Below are positions 9,863-17,643 of a DNA stretch of 64,000 bases, in pieces. A program made the translations under genes and the position numbers. Position 1 is the first letter of the stretch; each line of letters starts with the position of its first letter. The notes below the pieces were generated by a model, which ran no database searches, was not told the origin of the DNA, and worked only from the letters and a program-made list of their open reading frames with translations. Source of the stretch: Microbacterium sp. AG1240 (GTDB taxonomy: Bacteria; Actinomycetota; Actinomycetes; Actinomycetales; Microbacteriaceae); NCBI RefSeq assembly GCF_003635115.1, contig NZ_RBXJ01000003.1:507324-571323 (forward strand), read 5' to 3'.

Positions 9863-11509
9863 GTGAGCGGTCGCCGCGCACCCCAGGCACCCCCCGAGCT
9901 CGCCGGGTTCACCCCCGTCGAGCTCCTGGGCTCCGGCGGCTTCGCCGACGTCTTCCTCTACGAGCAGGAGCTCCCGCGTCGCCGGGTGGCGGTCAAGGTG
10001 CTGCTGCCCGATCGCATGGCGACGGGTTCGATCGACGAGTTCACGGCCGAGGCGAACGTCATGGCGATGCTCTCGACGCATCCGGCGATCGTCACGATCT
10101 ACCAGGCCGGTGTCGCCGAGGACGGCCGCCCCTACCTCGTCATGGAGTACTGCCCGAAACCGAACCTGCAGGTGCGGTACCGGGCCGAGCTGTTCTCCGT
10201 GGCCGAGGCGCTCCGCATCGGCGTGCAGGTCGGCGCGGCGGTGGAGACCGCGCACCGCGCCGATGTGCTCCACCGTGACATCAAGCCCGCCAACATCCTC
10301 GTCACCGAGTACAACCGCCCCGCCCTCACCGACTTCGGCATCGCCTCGGCAGCCGGGGCGGGCGACGCGGGAGGGCTGTCGATCCCGTGGTCGCCGCCGG
10401 AGGTCGTCGGCGAGAAGCCCACGAGCGACGCGCGCTCCGACGTCTGGTCGCTGGGCGCCACCCTCTACAGTTTGCTCGTCGGGCGCTCGCCGTTCGAGCT
10501 CCCCGGGCAGCGCAACACCGGTGTCGAACTCATCACCCGCATCGAGTCGGCGCCCCTCGCGCCGATCGGCCGCTCGGACGTGCCCCCGTCGCTGCAGCGC
10601 GTGCTGCAGCGCGCCATGTCGAAATCGCCGGCCGACCGCTACTCGACGGCTCTCGAGTTCGCTCGGGCGCTGCAGAAGGTGCAGATCGAACTCGCGCACT
10701 CGGTGACCCCGATCGACATCCTCGACGACGGCACCCCGGCCGGTGTCGTGGACGACGCCGACGACGGACTCACGCGCGTGCGCGGCGTGGTGAGCATCGA
10801 CCCCGCCCCCGCGCCTGTGTCACCCCCGTCCGCGCCCGAGCAGTGGGCGCCCGACGACGCGACGCGACGTTCGCGTCGTGAGACCGCGGCACCGCAGAGC
10901 TCCGGCGACGCCACCGTCGTGCGCGTGGCGGCGATCGACCCGCTGCCGGCCGGTCCGTCGCGGTTCGAGACGGTGCCGGCGCCGACCGCGGCGCAGACCG
11001 CGGCGCCCGCGGCGCCGCCGTTGCCTCCGACGAGCGCGACGGCCGCGGCATCCGCGCCTCCCTCGGCATCCGCGCCTCCCGTGGCGGCCCGGTCGAAGCG
11101 CGGACTCTGGTTCGCACTCGGGGCTGCCGCGTTCGTGGTCGTCGTCGGCGTGATCCTCGCGCTCGCGCTGCCGGCCGTGCTCGGCGGTCCCGCCGCGCCC
11201 ACGCCCGAGGCCTCGGCCTCCGACAGGCCGATCGACGTGGTGCCCGTCGCGCCGGGTGCCCCCGAGGGGCTCGCCGGTGCCGTCGGCTCTGACGGAGTCA
11301 CCTTCACGTGGACCAACCCCGCCCCCGAGGACGGCGACGAGTACCTCTGGGGGGTCGTTCCGCGCGATGGATCCGATCCCGTGCTCGAACGCACGGCGGA
11401 GACGAGCGTGACGGTTGCCGCCGATCCATCGGGGACGACCTGCGTCCAGGTGCTCACGCGCCGGGCCAACGGCCAGGCCTCCGCACCCAGCACGGCCTGC
11501 ACGACCTGA
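9863..11509 (+). CDS. Transmembrane Ser/Thr protein kinase with FN3-like outer domain
   Basis: A 548-residue Hanks-type kinase. The cytoplasmic kinase domain (about 14-275) has GSGGFADV, VAVKVL, LHRDIKPANIL and LTDFGIAS, all consistent with activity. A long Thr/Pro-rich juxtamembrane linker follows, then one membrane helix from about residue 413, and an outer domain (about 455-548) containing TFTWTNPAPEDGDEYLW with FN3-like character. It has no PASTA repeats, so it is not a PknB-type muropeptide sensor. The start is GTG, 13 bp after the FHA gene. It closes the operon; by context it phosphorylates the FHA protein and may sense the secreted FN3 protein. Confidence 0.93.
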   Translation: MSGRRAPQAPPELAGFTPVELLGSGGFADVFLYEQELPRRRVAVKVLLPDRMATGSIDEFTAEANVMAMLSTHPAIVTIYQAGVAEDGRPYLVMEYCPKPNLQVRYRAELFSVAEALRIGVQVGAAVETAHRADVLHRDIKPANILVTEYNRPALTDFGIASAAGAGDAGGLSIPWSPPEVVGEKPTSDARSDVWSLGATLYSLLVGRSPFELPGQRNTGVELITRIESAPLAPIGRSDVPPSLQRVLQRAMSKSPADRYSTALEFARALQKVQIELAHSVTPIDILDDGTPAGVVDDADDGLTRVRGVVSIDPAPAPVSPPSAPEQWAPDDATRRSRRETAAPQSSGDATVVRVAAIDPLPAGPSRFETVPAPTAAQTAAPAAPPLPPTSATAAASAPPSASAPPVAARSKRGLWFALGAAAFVVVVGVILALALPAVLGGPAAPTPEASASDRPIDVVPVAPGAPEGLAGAVGSDGVTFTWTNPAPEDGDEYLWGVVPRDGSDPVLERTAETSVTVAADPSGTTCVQVLTRRANGQASAPSTACTT

Positions 11510-11575
11510 CGCGGGAGCGGTTCCACGCGGTCGCGCGGCGTCACTACACTGGCATTCGGCTTCTCCGGATACACA

Positions 11576-13999
11576 GTGACCTTCCACACCAGCACCTCCT
11601 CCTCACCCCGCACGCCCGTGCGACGCGACCTGCAGGGTCTTCGGGCGCTCGCGGTCGTCGCCGTGGTGCTCGCCCACCTGATCGGTTGGCCGCGCGGCGG
11701 GTTCGCCGGTGTCGACGTCTTCTTCGTGATCTCGGGGTTCCTGATCACCGGTCTCCTGCTCCGCGAGCTCGCGGCGACGGGGCGGATCTCGCTGCGCGAC
11801 TTCTTCGCGCGTCGGATCCGCCGCATCCTGCCTGCCGCCGCGGTCGTGCTGGCGGTGACCGTGGCGGTCGCCTTCGTCGTCTTCAACCGCACGCAGGCCG
11901 ACCGCACGCTCTTCGACGCGCTCGCCGCCCTCGCTCTCGTGGCCAACTGGCGGTTCGCCGCCGAGGGCACCGACTACTTCCACGCGGCCGATGCCGTCTC
12001 TCCGCTCCAGCACTTCTGGACGCTGTCGGTGGAGGAGCAGTTCTACCTCGTCTGGCCGGCCCTGCTGGTCGTTCTCGTGCTGCTCCTGCCGGTCGCGGCG
12101 AGGCGGACAGGGGCGGCGCGTGCCGTGGTCGGGGTCGCCGCGGCCGCGATCGTGGTCGTGTCGGGCGGATGGGCGATGGTGCAGACGACGGAGAACCCCA
12201 CCGTCGCCTACTTCTCGACGGCGACCCGAGCCTGGGAGCTGGCGATCGGCGCGCTCCTGGCCGTCGCCGTGCCCGCGCTGGCGCGCATCCCCGCCGCCCT
12301 CCGCTGGGTGATGGGGTGGCTCGGCGCGGCGGGTGTCGTGTGGTCGTTCCTGGTCGTCGACCCCGACACGATGCCCTTCCCCGCCCCCTGGGCAGTGCTC
12401 CCGGTGGCCGCTGCCGTGCTGGTCGTCGCGGGCGGTGCCGGCGGCGATCCCCGCCAGCGTCACCTCTTCCCCCTGACGAACCCGGTGAGCGTGTTCGTCG
12501 GCGACATCTCCTACTCGCTGTACCTGTGGCATTTCCCCGTGATCGTCTTCGCCGCGGTGCTGCTGCCCGCCGGTACGGAATCGACCCTCATCGTCGCGGC
12601 GGCGATCATCGTGCTCTCGGTGAGCGGGTATGTCCTTATCGAACAGCCCCTGCACCGCTCGCCGTGGTTGCGCGGGACGGCGACGGATGCTGCGCCCACG
12701 CCGCCCACGCTCGAGCCCGAGGTCGCGACCGCGGCCGTCGAGCCCGAGGCGTCTCCCGTCGCCGCGCGCCTCCCGTCGACGCGCCCCGAGGGATGGACCC
12801 CGGGAACGCGGTACTACCCCGGCTCGCGCCCACGGCCGGCCGCCCCGCTCGCGATCGAGGCGGGGGCGCCCGCGGAGGCCCACCTCGAACGGCCGCCGAT
12901 CGCCGAGCCCCGGCGCGCGCCCGAGCCGGTGGCGCGCGCCGTCGTCGCAGCATCCGCGGCGGCGGATCCGGAAGCTGCGCCCACCCCCTCCGCGTGGGCT
13001 CAGTGGCGCGCGCGCTTCCGGCCGCAGTTCGGCCTGGGCGCCGCGGGACTCGCGATCGGCGCGGGCGCGGTCGTGCTGATGACGATGGTGGCCTTCGGCT
13101 CGCCCACGATCGGACCCCTCGCTCCTGCGCCGGGCGACACCGTCGCCGCGCCGGCCGATGATCCTGTCGCGACGGCGCAGGCCGAGCTCGCCGCGGCGGT
13201 GGCGGCGACGCAGTGGCCGGAACTGCGGCCGTCGCTCGACGAGGTGATGCAGCGCTCGTCCAGCGCCAACCCCGCGCGCGACTGCTTCTCACCCGACAGC
13301 GGTATCGAGCTCGGGCGCTGCACCTGGGGCGACGGCGGTGCGCCGCGGCACATGTACCTCGTGGGCGACTCGAGCGCGATGGCCTACGCCCCCGCGTTCA
13401 AGAAGCTGGCCGAGGAGAGCGCCGGTCAGTGGCGCGTCACGACGGTCGGTCTGTACGGATGCCGCTTCACCGACGTGCTCGTGCAGAACGACGGCGCGGG
13501 CGTGATGGCCGCGTGCCCCCAGCGCAAGGTCGACGTGCGCGGGATGATCGCGGCCGACCCGGCCGACCTCGTGGTCGTCTCGAACGCGTACACCCTCGCC
13601 CACACGATCGACGGGCGAAACCTCACGGCCGGCGACCTCCTCCGCGCGTCGCGGGCGGAGGCCGGCACGTACGGCGCCGCCGGGCGCGTCGTCTACCTCG
13701 CCCCGCCGCCCAAGGGCGGTGACCTGTCGCGCTGCTACTCGCCGTTGTCGGCTCCCGCGAACTGCACCACGGCCGTCGATCCGACGTGGAACGCCATGCA
13801 GGCCGCCGCCGAGGCCGTCGCCGCCGAGACGGGCGATCACGCCATCGCGTCGCTCGACTTCAGCTGCGTCGATGGGGTGTGCCCGGCCTTCGCGGGCGGC
13901 ATGCCGATCCGCTACGACGAATCGCACCTCACGGTCGCGTACGCCGAGCACATCGTGCCGGTGCTGCGCGCCGACCTCGCCGCCACCGGACTGTTCTAG
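11576..13999 (+). CDS. Acyltransferase-3 family membrane protein with SGNH domain
   Basis: An 807-residue OafA/YrhL-type protein that probably O-acetylates a cell-surface glycan. The N-terminal acyltransferase-3 domain (about residues 15-365) begins LQGLRALAVVAVVLAH and GVDVFFVISGFLI and has ten or so membrane helices. A Pro/Ala-rich linker and one more helix lead to a C-terminal SGNH hydrolase-like domain with LVGDSSAMA (Ser block) and the Asp/His block DESHLTVAY. The GTG start gives a good match to the family N-terminus. It sits 66 bp after the kinase gene and may have its own promoter (TACACT near 11550). Acceptor unknown. Confidence 0.9.
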   Translation: MTFHTSTSSSPRTPVRRDLQGLRALAVVAVVLAHLIGWPRGGFAGVDVFFVISGFLITGLLLRELAATGRISLRDFFARRIRRILPAAAVVLAVTVAVAFVVFNRTQADRTLFDALAALALVANWRFAAEGTDYFHAADAVSPLQHFWTLSVEEQFYLVWPALLVVLVLLLPVAARRTGAARAVVGVAAAAIVVVSGGWAMVQTTENPTVAYFSTATRAWELAIGALLAVAVPALARIPAALRWVMGWLGAAGVVWSFLVVDPDTMPFPAPWAVLPVAAAVLVVAGGAGGDPRQRHLFPLTNPVSVFVGDISYSLYLWHFPVIVFAAVLLPAGTESTLIVAAAIIVLSVSGYVLIEQPLHRSPWLRGTATDAAPTPPTLEPEVATAAVEPEASPVAARLPSTRPEGWTPGTRYYPGSRPRPAAPLAIEAGAPAEAHLERPPIAEPRRAPEPVARAVVAASAAADPEAAPTPSAWAQWRARFRPQFGLGAAGLAIGAGAVVLMTMVAFGSPTIGPLAPAPGDTVAAPADDPVATAQAELAAAVAATQWPELRPSLDEVMQRSSSANPARDCFSPDSGIELGRCTWGDGGAPRHMYLVGDSSAMAYAPAFKKLAEESAGQWRVTTVGLYGCRFTDVLVQNDGAGVMAACPQRKVDVRGMIAADPADLVVVSNAYTLAHTIDGRNLTAGDLLRASRAEAGTYGAAGRVVYLAPPPKGGDLSRCYSPLSAPANCTTAVDPTWNAMQAAAEAVAAETGDHAIASLDFSCVDGVCPAFAGGMPIRYDESHLTVAYAEHIVPVLRADLAATGLF

Positions 14000-14033
14000 C
14001 CGCGGCGCTCACGTCGCTTCGATCGACCGTGCG

Positions 14034-14105
14034 TTCGGGAGGAGATGTGCGTTCCGGAGGGCCGTTCCGTCGCGTGCGCCCTCCCCAGTGCGCATCTCCT
14101 CCGAA
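14034..14105. repeat. Imperfect palindromic intergenic element D
   Basis: An inverted repeat between the acyltransferase and the sensor kinase gene. The left arm TTCGGGAGGAGATGTGCG (14034-14051) pairs with GTGCGCATCTCCTCCGAA (14088-14105), with only small mismatches, and inner segments (GGAGGGC and GCCCTCC) extend the pairing. It begins 34 bp after the upstream stop codon. It could act as a terminator or RNA-stability hairpin, although it lacks a T-run. Confidence 0.6.
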
Positions 14106-14186
14106 ACTGCTCGCAGCCCGAGCGCCTTCGGGATACCCCGAAGAACCGCTCCGGGTGACTCGGCGGCCCCGGTGAGGCGCGCGTCC

Positions 14187-14192
14187 TACCGT
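14187..14192 (+). promoter_or_regulatory. -10 box of sensor kinase gene, leaderless
   Basis: TACCGT lies exactly 6 nt before the ATG of the histidine kinase gene, which places the transcription start at or next to the start codon. No separate Shine-Dalgarno with normal spacing fits. Confidence 0.5.
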
Positions 14193-14198
14193 GGGGGT

Positions 14199-15527
14199 AT
14201 GAGTTCGCAGACGACCGCGCCGCCGCCGCTCCCGGCCCCCGCCGCGGTTCCCCCCGCAGCATCCGCCCCCGTGGCGACCCGGCGCGACGACCCCGCCGTG
14301 CCGTCGACCGCCCGACCGCTGCGCGTCGCGGGAGCCGCGGCGCAGCTCGCCGCCCTCGGACTCGTCGGACCGTTCGTCTTCATCGGCCTCTTCGCCGCGC
14401 TGGCCAGCGGGCTGGGTCTCGTCTTCGCCGCGGGTGTCGGCATCATCGTGCTCATCGCGCTGGCGTATGTGCTGTTCGCCGTCGCATGGCTCGAGAACGC
14501 CCGGGTCGACGGCCTCTACGGCTTCGGCCTTCCCCCGCTCTCGGCTCGCAGACCGACGCAGCCGGGCTTCGCCGGGGTGCTCGGTATGTTCTGGCGCCAG
14601 GCGATCGACCCTTCGGTCTGGCGAGCGATCGCGAACCTCTCCATCTCGACGATCCTCGGTGCGTTGGTCGTCACCCTGGTGACGGTCGCGGCCACGGGCG
14701 TCACCATCGCCTTCGCGCCCCTCTACGCAGACACGGTCTCGATGTTCGGGCTCGACGTTCCCGTCACCTGGGCGCCGCTGGTCGGACCCATCATCGCGTT
14801 GTTCTCGATCGCGGTGATCATCGGCCTCGCTCTGCTGCACGGCGTGCTGTCGCGGCTGATCATGGTTCCCTCTCGCGAGACCCAGCTGGCCGCCGAGGCG
14901 CGAGAGGCCGGGGCGCAGCGTGCCGGCGCGATCCGCGCCTCCGAGGTCGAGCGCACACGCATCGAGCGCGACCTCCACGACGGCGTGCAGCCACGGCTCG
15001 TGTCGGTGGGAATGACGCTGGGGCTCGCCCGGCAGAAGATCGACGACGACCCGACCGCGGCCAAGGCGCTCATCGAAGAGGCGCACACCTCGACGAAGGC
15101 CGCCATCACCGAACTCCGCCAGCTCGCGCGGGGCATCCACGCCTCGGTGCTCGATGACCGGGGGCTGGATGCTGCGCTCTCGGCGCTCGCTGCGCGCTCG
15201 CACGTGCCGGTGCATCTCGACGTCCGCATCGACGGGCGGTGCGGACGCACCGCCGAGGCCGCCGCCTACTTCGCGATCGCGGAGTCGCTCACGAACGCGG
15301 CGAAGCATTCCAGGGCGACGGGTGTGCGGGTGGTCGTGCGCAGCCGCGAGGACGGCAGTCTCTGGGCCCGCGTCGAGGACGACGGACTCGGCGGCGCCCG
15401 TATCCTTCCGGGCGGCGGCCTCGACGGTATCGCGAACCGCATCGCCGCCGCCGGCGGAACCTTCCGCCTCGACAGTCCGAACGGCGGCCCGACCGCCCTG
15501 GAGGTGAGCGTCCCGTGCGCGTCTTGA
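14199..15527 (+). CDS. NarL/DesK-type sensor histidine kinase
   Basis: A 442-residue two-component sensor. A Pro/Ala-rich N-terminus is followed by four membrane helices within about residues 47-225, with little extracellular sequence. The HisKA_3 dimerisation domain has ERDLHDGVQPRLVSVGM with phospho-acceptor His260. The ATPase domain has FAIAESLTNAAKHS and GGGLDGIANRI. The ATG is preferred because a TACCGT -10 box lies 6 nt upstream and earlier in-frame codons run into the inverted repeat. It precedes its response regulator by 49 bp. The short sensor region suggests a membrane or envelope cue, consistent with the DUF4097-like target protein two genes on. Confidence 0.93.
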   Translation: MSSQTTAPPPLPAPAAVPPAASAPVATRRDDPAVPSTARPLRVAGAAAQLAALGLVGPFVFIGLFAALASGLGLVFAAGVGIIVLIALAYVLFAVAWLENARVDGLYGFGLPPLSARRPTQPGFAGVLGMFWRQAIDPSVWRAIANLSISTILGALVVTLVTVAATGVTIAFAPLYADTVSMFGLDVPVTWAPLVGPIIALFSIAVIIGLALLHGVLSRLIMVPSRETQLAAEAREAGAQRAGAIRASEVERTRIERDLHDGVQPRLVSVGMTLGLARQKIDDDPTAAKALIEEAHTSTKAAITELRQLARGIHASVLDDRGLDAALSALAARSHVPVHLDVRIDGRCGRTAEAAAYFAIAESLTNAAKHSRATGVRVVVRSREDGSLWARVEDDGLGGARILPGGGLDGIANRIAAAGGTFRLDSPNGGPTALEVSVPCAS

Positions 15528-15576
15528 ACCACCCCTCTCCGACCGAAGCCGACGTGACCGACGCAAGGATCGTGCG

Positions 15577-16254
15577 ATGCGTATTTTGATCTGCGAGGAC
15601 TCCGTCCTCCTTCGTGAGGGCCTCGTCCGTCTGCTCGACGACTCGGGTCACGAGGTGATCGCGGCGCTCGCCGACGCCGACGGGCTCGACGAGACGGTCG
15701 CCCGGGATGTGCCCGACCTCTGCATCCTCGACGTGCGGCTCCCGCCTTCCTTCACCGACGAGGGCATCCGCGCCGCGGTACGCCTACGTGCGCAGCATCC
15801 GACCCTCCCGGTCGTCGTGCTCTCGCAGTACGTCGAGGAGCGCTACGCCAGCGATCTGATCGCCGGCGGCGGAGGGGCGTTCGGGTATCTGCTGAAAGAC
15901 CGCGTGGCCGACGTCGCCGACTTCCTCGACACGCTCGGCCGCATCGCCGAGGGGGCGACGGTGCTCGACCCCGAGGTCGTCGCCCAGCTGCTCGGTCGGC
16001 GCAGCCGCGACGCACGGATGCAGCGGCTGACCGATCGCGAACGCGCGGTTCTCGCGCTCATCGCCGAGGGGCGCTCGAATCAGGCGATCGCCGGTGCGCT
16101 GTTCGTCTCGGAGGCGAGCGTGGAGAAGTACATCACCGCCATCTTCCAGAAACTCGGACTCGAGCAGGACGAGTCGGGTAACCGCCGGGTGCAGGCAGCG
16201 CTCGTCCACCTCGAGCACGGCGGCAGCACGCCGCAGACAGGAGCAGCACGATGA
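15577..16254 (+). CDS. NarL/LuxR-type response regulator
   Basis: A 225-residue regulator. The receiver domain begins MRILICEDSVLLREGLVRLL and carries the phospho-acceptor Asp52 in CILDVRLPP. The C-terminal LuxR helix-turn-helix reads LTDRERAVLALIAEGRSN and SVEKYITAIF. The ribosome site AAGGA lies upstream of the ATG. The stop overlaps the start of the next gene (ATGA). Paired with the upstream kinase; it probably controls this small operon and other envelope genes, as LuxR-type partners usually do. Confidence 0.95.
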   Translation: MRILICEDSVLLREGLVRLLDDSGHEVIAALADADGLDETVARDVPDLCILDVRLPPSFTDEGIRAAVRLRAQHPTLPVVVLSQYVEERYASDLIAGGGGAFGYLLKDRVADVADFLDTLGRIAEGATVLDPEVVAQLLGRRSRDARMQRLTDRERAVLALIAEGRSNQAIAGALFVSEASVEKYITAIFQKLGLEQDESGNRRVQAALVHLEHGGSTPQTGAAR

Positions 16255-17090
16255 CCACGCACTTCGTCCCGCCGGAGGCGACGCCCCCGTCCACGGATCC
16301 GAGCGGCCAGGGCCATCGCACGGCACCGCGCGTCATCGCGCTTCTGACGGCAGCGCTCGGCGTCGCCGTGGTGGTGGGCACGGTCGCGGCGGCGGCCGTC
16401 CCGACCGTCGCCGCGGCAGCAGCGCGCGACGAGGAACGCTCCGTCGCCGTCGGCGGGGTCTCGAACGTCACGATCGACGTCGACGCGGTGATGCTCACCG
16501 TCGTGTTCGACGACGTGACGGAGGCATCACTCGACGTGCGCGAGTTCACCCGCGGATCGTGGACGTTCGAGCGCAACGGCTCCGCGCTGCGCGTAGCGAC
16601 GCCGCGCAGCTCGATGCTGTCGTGGTTCGGTGGCGGCAACGGGCGCGCGACGCTCACCCTGCCCGATGACCTGGCCGGTGTCGATACCGCCGTGACGGTC
16701 GCGGGAGGATCGGTCGATGCGTCCGGCGACTTCGGAGATCTCGGCCTCACTCTCGCCGCGGGCCGGGTCGCTGTGCGCGGCACCGCGGAGACGCTGACCG
16801 CCGACATCGACGCCGGGCGCGGCGAGATCGACCTGGCGAACGTGTCGACGGCTGCGCTGTCGACGGAGGCGGGCGAACTGATCACCCGGCTGGGAGGGAC
16901 CGCACCCGACGCGGTGACAGCGTCGGTCAGCGCCGGATCCGTCGAACTGACCCTCCCCGACGAGGTCTACGACGTGACCACCGGTGTCTCCGCCGGGGGC
17001 GTCGACAATCGTCTGCGCACACAGCCGGGCTCGACGCGCACGGTGTACGTGCAGGTCGACGCGGGAAATGCGCTGCTGACAGCCGACTGA
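16251..17090 (+). CDS. DUF4097-like beta-helix membrane-anchored protein
   Basis: A 279-residue protein with one N-terminal membrane helix (about residues 27-52) and an outer domain of short repeating beta-strands (SVDASGDFGDLGL, VAVRGTAETL, GEIDLANVSTAAL), as in DUF4097/LiaG-like adhesin-type domains. It overlaps the response regulator by 4 bp and is in the same transcript. Proteins of this type often travel with envelope-stress two-component systems and may report on or modify the signal. The exact function is not known. Confidence 0.75.
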   Translation: MTTHFVPPEATPPSTDPSGQGHRTAPRVIALLTAALGVAVVVGTVAAAAVPTVAAAAARDEERSVAVGGVSNVTIDVDAVMLTVVFDDVTEASLDVREFTRGSWTFERNGSALRVATPRSSMLSWFGGGNGRATLTLPDDLAGVDTAVTVAGGSVDASGDFGDLGLTLAAGRVAVRGTAETLTADIDAGRGEIDLANVSTAALSTEAGELITRLGGTAPDAVTASVSAGSVELTLPDEVYDVTTGVSAGGVDNRLRTQPGSTRTVYVQVDAGNALLTAD

Positions 17091-17098
17091 CGACGGTC

Positions 17099-17572
17099 TC
17101 AGCGGCCGGTGTCGAACAGATGCCGGCCGCCGTGGCCGAGCACCTTGACCATGACACCGCGGGCGTGCAGATCGGCGACCGCGCGGGTCTCCTGCTCGAG
17201 CGTCGCACCGAGGGCATGCACGTTGGCGACGACCAGCACGTCGCCTCGCGACAGGGTGTCGAAGAAGCGGGTCAGCCGGTCGGGCCACACCTCGAGCGTC
17301 TCGGGCGCCGGGTGCCGGAACCCCTCGATCGGCACCCCGAACCGCGTCAGGTCGTCGCGCTGCTCGACCACGGAGGGCATGCCGGGGCGTGAGACCACGA
17401 GGCCGACGAGCCGCGATCCGGCCGGGCGGGCGAGCCACCAGTCGCGATCGCGCTGCAGCTCGGTGAAGCACTTCGGGCAATCGGCTGCGATGTGGGGCAG
17501 GTGGAGGGGGCTCGTCAGTGCGTCGTCCGTCACCGGATCGTGCGACTGCGCAGCATCCGTCGTCTTCGTCAT
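17099..17572 (-). CDS. Degenerate serine-recombinase (resolvase-like) domain protein
   Basis: A 157-residue protein. Residues 32-35 form CPKC, possibly half of a metal site. Residues 53-145 follow the resolvase N-terminal fold: GLVVSRPGMPSVVEQRDDL matches the beta-1 and turn region, and PDRLTRFFDTLSRGDVLVV then ALGATLEQETRAVADLHARGV matches the stretch that in active enzymes reads GDTLVVWKLDRLGRS. The catalytic Ser and the two conserved Arg of that motif are missing (NVHALGAT here), and there is no DNA-binding tail. A GGGAGG ribosome site precedes the ATG. It is probably not a recombinase; function unknown. It is convergent with the DUF4097-like gene. Confidence 0.6.
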   Translation of the reverse strand: MTKTTDAAQSHDPVTDDALTSPLHLPHIAADCPKCFTELQRDRDWWLARPAGSRLVGLVVSRPGMPSVVEQRDDLTRFGVPIEGFRHPAPETLEVWPDRLTRFFDTLSRGDVLVVANVHALGATLEQETRAVADLHARGVMVKVLGHGGRHLFDTGR

Positions 17573-17643
17573 GACACCCTCCCGCCCCCTCCATTGTGCG
17601 GGACGGCACCCCCGATCGCACTATCGAGCAGGGGGGAGCGGTG

